This document shows positions 9,468-18,539 of a stretch of 64,000 bases of DNA, piece by piece. Position 1 is the first letter of the stretch, and each line of letters starts with the position of its first letter. The DNA comes from Novosphingobium sp. EMRT-2. GTDB taxonomy: Bacteria > Pseudomonadota > Alphaproteobacteria > Sphingomonadales > Sphingomonadaceae. The notes below the pieces were generated by a model, which was not told the DNA's origin, did no database searches, and was given only the letters and a program-made list of their open reading frames with translations. The DNA lies in contig NZ_CP039695.1 in assembly GCF_005145025.1 (NCBI RefSeq), forward strand, positions 2,599,501-2,663,500. Direction: 5' to 3'. The position numbers and the translations under genes were made by a program.

Positions 9468-9749
9468 ACGTGGGCCATGCGTCCCCAGCGGACGCGGTAG
9501 GGTGCCCTTCCCGTCCCGGTGTGTGGCGGTGATCGCGCGCGGGCGGCTGCGACACTTGCAAAATGCGCACAGGCGATTTTTTCTCGCTCCGCCGGGTTGA
9601 CCGCCTGTCCCGGCTTCGTCGCAAACCCGTCAAGTTCGGGAAAGGTCGAACATCTTCTTCGACCTAATGCCAATCCCAATCGCCTGCGCCCGCACTACAT
9701 GGGCCGCCGAGACGCTGAGCTACGCGCCTCGTCTTGCAGGAGATTGAAT

Positions 9750-10334
9750 ATGAGGACTTTTCTTGTTTCCGCCGCGGCTGCCGCACTGGCCATCGGGCTG
9801 GCCGCTCCGGCCTCGGCCGAACCCTTCAATGGACCTTTCGTGGGCGTGCAGGCCGGCTGGAACCAGGACAAGATCGGCGGGATCAACACCGATGTCGGCG
9901 CCGTGGGCGTGAACGGCAAGAAGGATTCCTTCGAGCTGGGCGGTTTCATCGGCTATGACCACAAGATCAACCCGAAGGTCGTCGTCGGCGCCGAGGCGGG
10001 CATCAACTGGGGCATCCAGGACAACGTCTATGGTCCGGGCGTGACCATCGATCCGAAGCGCTCGATCGATCTGACCGTCCGCGCGGGCTACCTCGTCAAC
10101 GACAAGACGCTGGTCTATGCCCGCGGCGGCTATTCCAGCATCCGCGCCCGCACCTATCTGGCCAATGCCAACGCGGGCGAAGACCGTGACGCATGGGTCG
10201 TCGGTGGCGGCGTGGAACGCGCGCTGACGCCGCATTTCTCGACCCGGCTCGAATACCGCTACAACGATGCGAGCCAGGGCACCGGCAAGTGGGACCGTCA
10301 TCAGGTCCTGGCCGGCGTGGCCTATCGCTTCTGA
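9750..10334 (+). CDS. Outer-membrane beta-barrel protein
   Basis: A 194-residue protein with a clear Sec signal peptide (MRTFLVSAAAAALAIG...ASA, cut before EPFNGPFVG). The rest fits the OmpA/Omp25-like porin barrel family: alternating strands such as NGPFVGVQAGW, GYDHKINPKVVVGAEAG and THFSTRLEYRYN-like turns, ending in AYRF with the C-terminal phenylalanine needed for BAM recognition. The ATG at 9750 was chosen because it opens the signal peptide and follows GCAGGAGA. The 282 bp upstream show no gene and presumably hold the promoter. Confidence 0.88.
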   Translation: MRTFLVSAAAAALAIGLAAPASAEPFNGPFVGVQAGWNQDKIGGINTDVGAVGVNGKKDSFELGGFIGYDHKINPKVVVGAEAGINWGIQDNVYGPGVTIDPKRSIDLTVRAGYLVNDKTLVYARGGYSSIRARTYLANANAGEDRDAWVVGGGVERALTPHFSTRLEYRYNDASQGTGKWDRHQVLAGVAYRF

Positions 10335-10340
10335 ACACCT

Positions 10341-10376
10341 CCCGGAAGCGTCTTGCGGGGCGCTTCCGGGTCCTCT
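10341..10376 (+). terminator. Rho-independent terminator of the barrel gene
   Basis: A perfect 10-bp stem, CCCGGAAGCG (10341-10350) with CGCTTCCGGG (10361-10370), then TCCTCTT, 7 bases after the barrel stop codon. A weaker hairpin with a short T-rich tail (AAGGCCGG ... CCGGCTTTCTC, about 10403-10439) may be a second terminator. Confidence 0.7.
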
Positions 10377-10477
10377 TCCGCGAAGGCTGGTTCGCGTGCA
10401 TGAAAAGGCCGGGCCGCATTGGGCGATCCGGCTTTCTCATTGTTCGCAACGGATAATTACGCCTGTCAAACCCGCCC

Positions 10478-10509
10478 CCGTTCATGCTCGACAGGCCCAG
10501 CATGAACGG
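10478..10509. promoter_or_regulatory. 11-bp perfect inverted repeat upstream of the GST gene
   Basis: CCGTTCATGCT (10478-10488) and AGCATGAACGG (10499-10509) are perfect complements with a 10-base spacer, 31 bp before the GST start. No T run follows, which makes an intrinsic terminator unlikely and an operator or mRNA leader structure more likely. Confidence 0.45.
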
Positions 10510-10540
10510 TTACGCCCTCCGCAGGTGCGAAAGGGCGGCC

Positions 10541-11221
10541 ATGAAGCTCATCATCGGGAACAAGAACTATTCGAGCTGGTCGCTGCGGGGCTGGCTGGCC
10601 TGCAAGCAATCGGGCCTGGCGTTCGAGGAAATCACGGTACCGCTCTATGGCGAGGACTGGGACGAGGCCCGCAAGGCCGAGGATCTCGCGCCTTCTTCGG
10701 GCAAGGTGCCGATCCTGTGGGACGGGGACGGGCCGGATGGCGCGGTGGTGTGGGACAGCCTGGCCATCATCGAATACCTGGCCGACAAGGTGGGGCGCGA
10801 ACGGTTCTGGCCCCGCGCGGACGATGCGCGGGCCATGGCGCGGTCGATGGTCGCCGAAATGCATTCCAGCTATCTGCCGCTGCGCCGCCAACTGCCGATG
10901 AACATCCGCAAGCGGATGCAGGGTGTGGCCGTGACCGACGAAGTGCGGGCGGACATCGTGCGCATCCTCACCCTGTGGGCCGAAGCGCGGGCGCGTTTCG
11001 GCAAGGGCGGGCCGTTCCTGTTCGGCACGTTCAGCGCGGCCGACATCATCTATGCGCCGGTCGTTTCGCGCTTCCTCAGCTATGGCGTGCCGGTGCCCGG
11101 CTTCGCCGTGGCCTATATGCAGGCGATCTGGGATCACGAATGGGTCCGGGCCTGGGTGGCCGCGGCCAGCGAGGAGGAATGGACGATCGAACAGTTCGAC
11201 GGGCCATCGGCCGCCGCGTGA
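10541..11221 (+). CDS. Glutathione S-transferase family protein
   Basis: A 226-residue protein with an N-terminal thioredoxin-like GST domain starting MKLIIGNKNYSSWSLRGWL, including the SSW-S active-site region and the cis-proline segment GKVPIL (about 57-62). A helical C-terminal domain follows (about 90-210). It is a cytoplasmic glutathione-dependent detoxification or conjugation enzyme; the substrate is unknown. The frame continues upstream to 10484 with other ATGs at 10484 and 10502, but these fall in the inverted repeat and lack family sequence, so 10541 was chosen. Confidence 0.88.
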   Translation: MKLIIGNKNYSSWSLRGWLACKQSGLAFEEITVPLYGEDWDEARKAEDLAPSSGKVPILWDGDGPDGAVVWDSLAIIEYLADKVGRERFWPRADDARAMARSMVAEMHSSYLPLRRQLPMNIRKRMQGVAVTDEVRADIVRILTLWAEARARFGKGGPFLFGTFSAADIIYAPVVSRFLSYGVPVPGFAVAYMQAIWDHEWVRAWVAAASEEEWTIEQFDGPSAAA

Positions 11222-11275
11222 TTGTGGATGGTTCCCGGCTCGCCAAGCGCGCGGCCATCGCGTAAGGCCGCGACG

Positions 11276-12400
11276 ATGACCACTGATCCCGTCCTTCTCG
11301 CCGAACGGCTGATCGAATGCCCCAGCGTCACCCCGGCCGCCGGGCTGGTGTTCGATGCGCTTCAGGCGATGCTCGAACCTTTGGGCTTCGCGGTGCACCG
11401 CTTCATCGCGGGCGATCCGCCGGACGGGCCGGTGGAAAACCTCTTCGCGATCCGCCACGGGCCGCCGGGCAGCCGCCACTTCGCGTTTGCGGGCCATGTC
11501 GACGTAGTGCCGCCGGGCGAGGGCTGGAGCAGCGCGCCGTTCGTGGCGGAACGGCGCGGCGATCTGCTTTACGGGCGCGGGGCGGTGGACATGAAAGGCT
11601 CGATCGCCGCGATGGTGGCCGCCGTGGCCGCGATTCCGGCCGAGGCCGGCACGATCAGCTTCATCATCACCGGGGACGAGGAAGGCCCGGCGCGCTTCGG
11701 CACCGTGGCCCTGATCGAACACATGAACGCGGTGGGCGCGCGGCCTGATCTCTGCCTGGTGGGTGAGCCGACCTCGGTTCACCGGCTGGGCGATACGGTG
11801 AAGATCGGCCGGCGCGGATCGGTCAACCTGTGGCTGACGGCGCGTGGGGCGCAAGGCCACGTCGCCTATCCCCATCTCGCCGACAACCCCTGCCCGCGCC
11901 TGGTGGCGATGCTGGCCGAGCTGGACGCGCTGGTGCTGGACGAGGGCAGCGACTGGTTCCAGCCTTCCAACCTCGAGATTACCGACATCACCGTGGGCAA
12001 CCCGGCGACCAACGTCATCCCGGCGCAGGCCACCGCGCGGCTCTCGATCCGGTTCAACGATCTCCATTCGGGCGAGGAACTGGTTGGCCGGGTCCGTGCC
12101 ATCGGCGAACGGCACCGCGTCGAAGTTCATGCGGTGATCTCGGGCGAGAGCTTCATCACGCTGCCCGGCGCGTTCTCGGCGCTGCTGACCGATGCGATCG
12201 CGGCGGAAACCGGTCTCACGCCCGAGCTTTCCACCAGCGGGGGTACGTCCGACGCGCGGTTCCTGCGCGCGGTCTGCCCGGTGATCGAATTCGGCCTGTG
12301 CAACGCGACGATGCACAAGACGGACGAGGCGGTGGCGATGGAAGACCTGGCCGTGCTGACCCGCATCTACGACCGCGTGGTGCGCGCGGCGCTGGCCTAA
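11276..12400 (+). CDS. dapE: Succinyl-diaminopimelate desuccinylase
   Basis: A 374-residue M20-family zinc hydrolase that removes succinate from N-succinyl-LL-diaminopimelate in lysine and peptidoglycan precursor synthesis. Metal ligands appear in order: FAGHVDVVPPGE (His and catalytic Asp), GRGAVDMKGS (bridging Asp), ITGDEEGPA (catalytic Glu and ligand Glu), and His in the C-terminal NATMHKTDEAV. The dimerisation domain begins near residue 180 (GRRGSVNLWLTARGAQGHVAYP). Length is standard. It follows the GST gene by 54 bp and converges with the smr gene. Confidence 0.96.
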   Translation: MTTDPVLLAERLIECPSVTPAAGLVFDALQAMLEPLGFAVHRFIAGDPPDGPVENLFAIRHGPPGSRHFAFAGHVDVVPPGEGWSSAPFVAERRGDLLYGRGAVDMKGSIAAMVAAVAAIPAEAGTISFIITGDEEGPARFGTVALIEHMNAVGARPDLCLVGEPTSVHRLGDTVKIGRRGSVNLWLTARGAQGHVAYPHLADNPCPRLVAMLAELDALVLDEGSDWFQPSNLEITDITVGNPATNVIPAQATARLSIRFNDLHSGEELVGRVRAIGERHRVEVHAVISGESFITLPGAFSALLTDAIAAETGLTPELSTSGGTSDARFLRAVCPVIEFGLCNATMHKTDEAVAMEDLAVLTRIYDRVVRAALA

Positions 12401-12425
12401 CTACCGAACCTGACTGGCCACGGCC

Positions 12426-13025
12426 TTACCGCGCGCGGCGCAGGACGATATAGACCGCGCCGCTGCCGCCGTGGCGCTGTTGCGCGGGGCGGACGGCGGC
12501 GATCCTGTCGGCATAGGGGCTGGCCGCCAGCCAGTCGAGCAGCTTGGCGCGGATCGCCCCGCGCCGTTCGCCGCGTCCGTCGGTGCTGTGGAAGCCGTGG
12601 TCGTCGCGCGGCCGGTGCTTGCCCGCGACCAGCAGGATCACGCGCGCGCCCATCGCCAGTGCCTGCCCCACGCCGTTGACGAGTCGGCCATGCGCCGCGT
12701 CCAGCCCCATGCCGTGCAGGTCGATCGTCACGTCGGGATCGATCGTGCCGCGCGCCAGCTTGCGATCCCAGCTCGAATCGAGCCCGTTGCGGGTCGGCGG
12801 CGGGGGAGCGGCTGCCGGTGCCGGAGCCGGAACGGGCCGGGGCGGAGGCACACGGCCTTTCGGCTTCCGGACCGGTGCGGGCGACGCGGGAACGGGCGTG
12901 TCCGCCGCTGCCGGCGATGGCGATGGCGGTGGCGCGCGCCGGGCGGGATGGAGCGGCGTGACCGTTTCGGCCACCTTGCGCCAGAGCGCGGCTTCTTCGG
13001 GCGACAGGCCGCGCGGCGGTTTCAT
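12426..13025 (-). CDS. Smr domain protein
   Basis: A 199-residue protein. The N-terminal helix MKPPRGLSPEEAALWRKVAETV is typical of alphaproteobacterial Smr proteins. A proline/alanine-rich linker (about 27-80) leads to the Smr domain, which has the TIDLHGMGLDAAH motif and the HGGSGAVYIVLRR end. Smr domains are nucleic-acid endonucleases or binding modules related to the MutS2 C-terminus. The ATG at 13025 overlaps the mltA stop by 4 bases, so the two are translationally coupled. Confidence 0.88.
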   Translation of the reverse strand: MKPPRGLSPEEAALWRKVAETVTPLHPARRAPPPSPSPAAADTPVPASPAPVRKPKGRVPPPRPVPAPAPAAAPPPPTRNGLDSSWDRKLARGTIDPDVTIDLHGMGLDAAHGRLVNGVGQALAMGARVILLVAGKHRPRDDHGFHSTDGRGERRGAIRAKLLDWLAASPYADRIAAVRPAQQRHGGSGAVYIVLRRAR

Positions 13026-14200
13026 CGGCGCCCCAGCCGCTCCAGCGTGCCGCGCGGCAGCAGCAGCAATGCCTCGCCATGCGCGCTCATGCCGCCGGCA
13101 AGGACGGCGGCATCCGCTCCGGCACCCCAGAAGCTGTCGAAGCGGTTCGCGCCCCGGATCGCGCCGCCGGTGTCCTGCGCCACCCACAGGCCGTTGGTTT
13201 CCGGCCGGTCGGTACGGAGCCACACCGGCGCGCCCAGCGGGACGAAGGCCGGATCGGCGGCGAGCGTGGTCCTGCCGCGGATCGGCACGGACAGCGCGCC
13301 GACCGGGCCGGGGCCGGTGAGTTCGCGGAAGAAGATCCAGCTCGCGTTCTGGCGCATCAGCGCATGGCCTTCGGCGGGGTGATCGCGCAGGTACTGAACG
13401 ATGCCCTGCATCGATCCGGGGTATTGACCCGGTCCGGTTCCGATCAGGCCGCGATCGCGCATCAGCGATCCGATGCCGGTGTAATCCAGCCCGTTTTGTC
13501 CGGCATAACCCAGCCGGATGACGGAGCCGTCGGGCGCGCGCAGCCGCCCCGATCCCTGAATCTGGAGGAAGAAGAACGCGACCGGATCGGCTACCCAGGC
13601 CACTTCCAGCCCCTTACCCGCCAGTGCGCCATCCTCGATTTCGGCGCGGCTGTAATAGGGCACGAACCGCCCGGTCTCGTCATAGCGGCCCTTGGGCTGC
13701 AGCCCGTCGGGCAGGGGCGGAGCATCGCCAGGCCTTGCGCGGACAAGGTCTGGCGGAAGGCCATAGACCGCGACGTCGAATCCCGGCTGGCGCGTGCGCA
13801 CCCCCGCGATTTCCGGCTCAAAATAGCCGGTGACGAACGCCGATCCGTCGGAGACCTTCGCGGTCTCGAAGAAGGTTGCGAAGAAGCGCCGCGCGTCGGC
13901 GGCGGGCCAGCCGGCGGCGGCGTTGCAGGCGTCCGACCAGTCCTGCGGGCGGGTGAGCCCGCTGGTGTCGGACCGGGCAACAAGGCGCGGGCAACTGGTG
14001 ACGAAGGCCGCCAGCGCGTCCGACGCTCTCCCCGCGTCCATGCCCAGCGATCCGGGGCGGGGACCGGGGGCGAGGACGGACGAGGCGGCCGTGGTTGCGA
14101 CCGGCGGCACGGCGGTTGGGCCTGTTCCCGGGATCAGCCGCACGCACCCGCTCAGCAGGGCCAGTGCCAGAAGCAGGCCCGCCGTGCGGCGCCGCAGCAT
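13022..14200 (-). CDS. mltA: Membrane-bound lytic murein transglycosylase A
   Basis: A 392-residue lipoprotein; the lipobox LLSGC follows a short hydrophobic segment. MltA cleaves the glycan strands of murein to 1,6-anhydro-muropeptides at the outer membrane. The MltA barrel domain is in the middle (FVTGYFEPEIAG, KGRYDETGRFVPYYSRAEIE, FFLQIQGSGRL). The C-terminal 3D domain has VAQDTGGAIRGANRFDSFWG with the catalytic aspartate. It lies between the Tim44-like gene, 6 bp upstream, and smr, in one likely transcript. Confidence 0.95.
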   Translation of the reverse strand: MLRRRTAGLLLALALLSGCVRLIPGTGPTAVPPVATTAASSVLAPGPRPGSLGMDAGRASDALAAFVTSCPRLVARSDTSGLTRPQDWSDACNAAAGWPAADARRFFATFFETAKVSDGSAFVTGYFEPEIAGVRTRQPGFDVAVYGLPPDLVRARPGDAPPLPDGLQPKGRYDETGRFVPYYSRAEIEDGALAGKGLEVAWVADPVAFFFLQIQGSGRLRAPDGSVIRLGYAGQNGLDYTGIGSLMRDRGLIGTGPGQYPGSMQGIVQYLRDHPAEGHALMRQNASWIFFRELTGPGPVGALSVPIRGRTTLAADPAFVPLGAPVWLRTDRPETNGLWVAQDTGGAIRGANRFDSFWGAGADAAVLAGGMSAHGEALLLLPRGTLERLGRR

Positions 14201-14206
14201 GGGAAA

Positions 14207-14893
14207 TTACCCTTCGTCGGTTTCGTCGAGCAGCCAGTCCGGGTCGCGCGAGGTCAGGTCGCGCGAGAACGTCCAAACATCGCGGCTTTCGATCGCGTCA
14301 TCGAGCGATCCGGCCACCACCACGCCATCGGCATTGCGGGTCACCGACGCGATATCCGCGGTGAAGCGGACCGTGATGCGGGCAACCGGCGCGTCGAACG
14401 ATGCGGCGACGATCTTCGCTTCCTCGATTCGGATCAGGCGCGAATCGAGAGTCTCGCCAGCGGCGATGCGCGCGTCGATCGCGGCGGCGAAGCCTTCGTA
14501 CACATCGCGGTCGCACAACTGGCCGAGCGCTTCCTTGTCGCCGCGCCAGAACGCTTCCAGCACCATGCCATAAGCGCCGCGCGCACCAACCAGGAACAGA
14601 CCGACATCGAACCGCCGGTCGGCGCCGATAATGGCGCGGATGCCAGCCTCCGCCGATTGATCGAATCCGGTGAATTCAACGGGTTGCGCCGTCTGAGGAC
14701 GCAGGGCGACCGCCGCCTTTTCCGGCAGCTTGGGCGCCAGCGCGCGCGGCGCGCTGGACGGATCGGGCTGTTCCACACGGCGGCGCAGCGGTTCCTCGTT
14801 CTGTTCCGGACGGCGCCCCAGCACCGAATAGAGCCGGAGGCCGAGGAAAGCCGCGATCATCGCCAGAATGACAATTTCAACAACCACACTCAT
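14207..14893 (-). CDS. Tim44/TimA-like membrane-anchored protein
   Basis: A 228-residue protein with one N-terminal membrane helix (MSVVVEIVILAMIAAFLGLRL) and a C-terminal Tim44-like domain (about 85-220), including ARGAYGMVLEAFWRGDKEAL and an RITVRFTADIASV strand. Bacterial Tim44-like proteins are inner-membrane factors of uncertain role, related to the mitochondrial import motor subunit. The location next to secB is conserved in alphaproteobacteria. The ATG at 14893 was chosen because it opens the membrane helix. Confidence 0.87.
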   Translation of the reverse strand: MSVVVEIVILAMIAAFLGLRLYSVLGRRPEQNEEPLRRRVEQPDPSSAPRALAPKLPEKAAVALRPQTAQPVEFTGFDQSAEAGIRAIIGADRRFDVGLFLVGARGAYGMVLEAFWRGDKEALGQLCDRDVYEGFAAAIDARIAAGETLDSRLIRIEEAKIVAASFDAPVARITVRFTADIASVTRNADGVVVAGSLDDAIESRDVWTFSRDLTSRDPDWLLDETDEG

Positions 14894-15157
14894 TGTCCCA
14901 AGAAGCGGGCGCCGGGAGCCATGTCTCTCCGACACCGGATCATCGTGCCTCAAATAGGTACGAATTACAAATGAACAACATATGGACGACCAGCCGTTTC
15001 CATCGCGCGGTCGTTTTCGTGAAAGGGGTGTCACACGCCTGCAACGCCGCTTTCGCGCGGTTCGCAACGTCTCTATCCCGGCCCGGATTGCCGCGCCAGC
15101 GCCATGATGCTACGCGCCCGCCGGAAAGAACCGCAATTCTTGCAGGAAAGCACGGAC

Positions 15158-15682
15158 ATGGCCGACGAAGGCAACATCATCAGCGATCTGAACCTCGGCC
15201 AGCCGGCCCCGAACGGCGAGGATACCGCGCCGGCGATCGGGCTGATCTCGCAATACGTGAAGGATCTTTCGGTCGAAAATCCGAACGCGCCGGAAAGCTA
15301 CCAGTGGACGGACGCGCCGGATATCCAGATCGAATTCAACATCGGCGCGCGCAGCATCGCGCAGGACGTCCATGAGATCGAACTGAAGATCAACGTGACG
15401 TCGAAGGGCGCGCAGGGCACCGCGTTCCTGGTGGAACTGTCCTATGGCGGCCTGATCGGCATGCGCAACGTGCCCGATGATCAGGCGCATCCGTTCCTGT
15501 ACGCGGAAGGCCCGCGCATCCTGTTCCCCTTCGCCCGCCGCATCATCGCCGATGCCGTGCGCGATGCCGGCTATCCGCCGCTGATGCTGGAGCCGATCGA
15601 CTTCAACGGGCTCTATCTCCAGCAGCTTTCGCAGCGCCAGGCCGAGGAAGCCGGCGCGGGCGATCCGGTCGGCAACGCCTGA
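15158..15682 (+). CDS. secB: Protein-export chaperone SecB
   Basis: A 174-residue tetrameric chaperone that holds precursor proteins unfolded for SecA. Recognisable segments are ISQYVKDLSVENPNAP, PDIQIEFNIGARSI, YEIELKINV-like strands and YGGLIGMRNVP, then ARRIIADAVRDAGYPPLMLEPIDF. The N-terminal extension and variable C-terminus are usual for alphaproteobacteria. The ATG at 15158 follows GCAGGAAAG; an upstream ATG at 15104 is not needed. It is divergent from the Tim44-like gene across 264 bp. Confidence 0.96.
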   Translation: MADEGNIISDLNLGQPAPNGEDTAPAIGLISQYVKDLSVENPNAPESYQWTDAPDIQIEFNIGARSIAQDVHEIELKINVTSKGAQGTAFLVELSYGGLIGMRNVPDDQAHPFLYAEGPRILFPFARRIIADAVRDAGYPPLMLEPIDFNGLYLQQLSQRQAEEAGAGDPVGNA

Positions 15683-15735
15683 TCCGGCGCGTGCCGGTCG
15701 GTCGGGCGGAGCCCTGAAGCGGCCATGACAAGGCC

Positions 15736-17307
15736 ATGAACCTCCTCAAGGCCACCGGCACCATCGGCGGGCTCACGCTCGCCAGCCGCGTGCTCGGGCT
15801 GGTGCGCGACAGTCTGTTCGCGCGCTATATCGGCGCCAGCTTCGCGTCGGACGCGTTTCTGGTCGCGTTCCGCCTGCCCAACATGTTCCGCGCGCTGTTT
15901 GCGGAAGGCGCCTTCGCCTCGGCGTTCATCCCGATGTTCAACCAGAAGGTTGGCGATCCGGAAGGTGCCGGCCTGCGGGACGGGCTGGACTTCGCCGAAC
16001 AGGCGCTGGCGGTCCTGCTGCCGGTGCTGCTGTTCATGACCGTGCTGCTGGAAGTGTTCGCCTGGCCGGTCACGTTCCTGCTGTCGGGCAAGTTCAACGG
16101 GGTCAGTCCCGATCAGTTCGCCTTCGCGGTGCAGCTTTCGCGGATTACGATCCCCTACCTGATGCTGATCAGCCTGGTTTCGCTGTTCGGCGGCATTCTC
16201 AATTCGCTGCACAAGTTCTGGGTCAACGCCGCCGCGCCGATCCTGCTGAACCTGACGCTGATCGCCGCGCTGCTGCTGTTCCATTCGCACGATCCGCTGG
16301 TGACCGCGCGCAACCAGGCGATCGCGGTTTCGGTTTCGGGCCTGCTCCAGCTGCTGTGGCTCGCGTGGGCCTGCCGCCAGAACGGCGTCAGCCTGCGGTT
16401 GCGCCTGCCGCGCCTGAACCCCGACGTGAAGCGGCTGATGGCGCTGATCTGGCCGGCCGCCGCCGGGGCGGGCGCGGTGCAGATCAACCTCGTGATCTCG
16501 ACCGCGCTGGCCGCCTCGCTGCTGGCCCACGGTTCGGTGACGTACATCTACATGGCGGACCGGCTGAACCAGTTGCCGCTGGGGCTGATCGGCATCGGCC
16601 TTGGCACCGTGCTGCTGCCCACCATTTCGCGCCAGCTTGGCGCGGGCGCGGAAGCGGAGGCGATGGAAACGCAGAACCGGGGCATGGAGCTGGCGCTGCT
16701 GCTGACGCTGCCGGCCACGGTCGCGCTGGTGGTCAGCGGTGAGCCGATCGCGGCGGCGCTGTTCGGATACGGCCGCTATACGGCGGAGGACACGCACTTC
16801 ACCGCGCAGGCGCTGGCGGCCTTCTCGATCGGTCTGCCGAGCTACATCCTGGTCAAGGTGCTGACGCCCGGCTTCTATGCCAGGCAGGATACGAAGACAC
16901 CCGTCCGCTATGCCACCCTGTCGATGGTGGTCAACCTGGTCGGCAACCTCCTGCTGATCGTGCCGCTGAAGCATATCGGGCCGCCGCTGGCGACGGCGCT
17001 GGCGTCCACCGTCAACGTCTGGCTGCTCTATCGCACGCTGGTCGCGCGCGGGCATTTCGCCGCCGACGCGCGGTTGCGGCGGCGGGCACCACGGCTGGCG
17101 CTGGCGGCACTGGCGATGGGCGTGGTGCTGTGGCTGACGCAGGACGCGCTGACGCCCTACGTGCATGGGACGTGGATCGTGCGCTGCCTGGCGCTGGCCG
17201 CACTGGTTTCGGCGGGCGGCGTGGTCTATGGGCTCGCCACCGTCCTGCTCGGGGCATTCTCGAAGGACGACCTGCGGCTTCTCCTGCGGCGCAGGCGCAC
17301 CACATAA
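15736..17307 (+). CDS. murJ: Lipid II flippase MurJ
   Basis: A 523-residue polytopic membrane protein of the MOP/MVF superfamily that flips lipid II to the periplasm for peptidoglycan synthesis. It starts with the family signature [23 protein letters not shown]. About 14 hydrophobic segments follow, with conserved [12 protein letters not shown] and [20 protein letters not shown]. Length matches the family. trpS follows 10 bp after its stop and is probably cotranscribed. Confidence 0.96.
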   Translation: MNLLKATGTIGGLTLASRVLGLVRDSLFARYIGASFASDAFLVAFRLPNMFRALFAEGAFASAFIPMFNQKVGDPEGAGLRDGLDFAEQALAVLLPVLLFMTVLLEVFAWPVTFLLSGKFNGVSPDQFAFAVQLSRITIPYLMLISLVSLFGGILNSLHKFWVNAAAPILLNLTLIAALLLFHSHDPLVTARNQAIAVSVSGLLQLLWLAWACRQNGVSLRLRLPRLNPDVKRLMALIWPAAAGAGAVQINLVISTALAASLLAHGSVTYIYMADRLNQLPLGLIGIGLGTVLLPTISRQLGAGAEAEAMETQNRGMELALLLTLPATVALVVSGEPIAAALFGYGRYTAEDTHFTAQALAAFSIGLPSYILVKVLTPGFYARQDTKTPVRYATLSMVVNLVGNLLLIVPLKHIGPPLATALASTVNVWLLYRTLVARGHFAADARLRRRAPRLALAALAMGVVLWLTQDALTPYVHGTWIVRCLALAALVSAGGVVYGLATVLLGAFSKDDLRLLLRRRRTT

Positions 17308-17317
17308 GGCACGTTCC

Positions 17318-18349
17318 ATGCGTATCGTTTCCGGCATCCAACCCACGGGCAATCTCCATCTCGGCAATTACCTGGGTGCGATCCGGAACTGGGTGCGGAT
17401 GCAGGACGAATGGACCGCCAAAGGCGCGACCTGCCTCTATTTCCTGGCCGACCTCCACGCCATTTCCATGCCGCACACCCCGGCGGAACTCGCCTCGAAC
17501 ACGCGCGAGATGGTCGCTGCGCTGGTTTCCTGCGGGATCGATCCGGACCGGTCGATCCTGTTCAACCAGGCGCAGGTGCCCCAGCATGCCGAACTGCAAT
17601 GGCTGCTGAATGGCACCGCGCGGATGGGCTGGCTGAACCGCATGACGCAGTGGAAGGACAAGGCCGGCAAGAATCGCGAAGGCGCGTCGGTCGCGCTGTT
17701 CACCTATCCGGTGCTGCAGGCGGCGGACGTGCTGCTCTACCAGGCGACGCACGTTCCGGTGGGCGAAGACCAGAAGCAGCACCTCGAACTGGCGCGCGAC
17801 GTGGCGCAGAAGTTCAACAACGACTTCGCGCCAAAGGACGAAAATGGGGAAGAAGCGCCCGTGTTCACCCTGCCTGAGCCGATCATCCCGCCCGAAGCGG
17901 CACGGATCATGAGCCTGCGCGATGGTTCGGCCAAGATGTCCAAATCCGATCCTTCGGACATGAGCCGCATCAACCTGACCGACGACGCCGACGCGATCAT
18001 GCAGAAGGTGAAGAAGGCTCGGACCGACCCGGAACCGCTGCCCGGCGAGGTCGAAGGGCTGGCCGGGCGCGCGGAGGCGGCGAACCTCGTGGGCATCTAC
18101 GCGACGATGGCCGGCGTCACCGCCGCCGATGTCCTGCGCGATTTCGCGGGGCAGGGCTTCGGCGCGTTCAAGCCGGCGCTGGGCGAACTGCTGGTCGAGA
18201 AGCTGGCGCCGATGGCGGCCCGCTACCGCGAACTGCGCGAGGATCGCGCGGCGCTCGACGCCATCCTGCGCAAGGGCGCGGATAAGGCGCGGGCGCTGGC
18301 GGTGCCGACCCTGGACGCGGCCTACGCGGCGCTGGGACTGGTTCGGTAA
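17318..18349 (+). CDS. trpS: Tryptophan--tRNA ligase
   Basis: A 343-residue class I aminoacyl-tRNA synthetase that charges tRNA-Trp. The HIGH-like motif is [12 protein letters not shown] (from residue 9) and KMSKS is at 206-210. The tryptophan-binding region [21 protein letters not shown] and [16 protein letters not shown] are conserved. The upstream frame overlaps murJ; the ATG at 17318 gives the canonical [11 protein letters not shown] start. Confidence 0.97.
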   Translation: MRIVSGIQPTGNLHLGNYLGAIRNWVRMQDEWTAKGATCLYFLADLHAISMPHTPAELASNTREMVAALVSCGIDPDRSILFNQAQVPQHAELQWLLNGTARMGWLNRMTQWKDKAGKNREGASVALFTYPVLQAADVLLYQATHVPVGEDQKQHLELARDVAQKFNNDFAPKDENGEEAPVFTLPEPIIPPEAARIMSLRDGSAKMSKSDPSDMSRINLTDDADAIMQKVKKARTDPEPLPGEVEGLAGRAEAANLVGIYATMAGVTAADVLRDFAGQGFGAFKPALGELLVEKLAPMAARYRELREDRAALDAILRKGADKARALAVPTLDAAYAALGLVR

Positions 18350-18356
18350 GGGTTGC

Positions 18357-18395
18357 GGACCGGTGCCTGTCCCGTGACGGAACAGGAACCGGTCC
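18357..18395 (+). terminator. Long hairpin after trpS
   Basis: GGACCGGTGCCTGTCCC (18357-18373) pairs with the segment at 18379-18395 over 17 bp with two mismatches and a 5-base loop, 7 bp beyond the trpS stop. There is no T run, so it is either a terminator of the U-tract-free kind or an mRNA-stabilising end. Confidence 0.5.
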
Positions 18396-18427
18396 GGACC
18401 ATAGGTTTCCCGCCGGTCACGAAATGT

Positions 18428-18470
18428 TTCAGCGCCATTCAACGCGCATTCAGCACCTCCCGGCTATAGG
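18428..18470 (+). promoter_or_regulatory. Three phased TTCA repeats before a -10-like element
   Basis: TTCAG (18428), TTCAA (18438) and TTCAG (18449) are spaced 10 and 11 bp and stand 12 bp ahead of TATAGG (18465-18470), upstream of the DUF4136 lipoprotein gene. Tandem half-sites one helical turn apart are typical of OmpR/PhoB-class response regulators such as ChvI. The regulator is an inference. Confidence 0.35.
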
Positions 18471-18539
18471 GATGTCGTGCTAAGACAGGTGCGTCCGCCT
18501 GAACCGGGGCAGCCGGGCCGCTCACAGGAGTCGCGTTGA

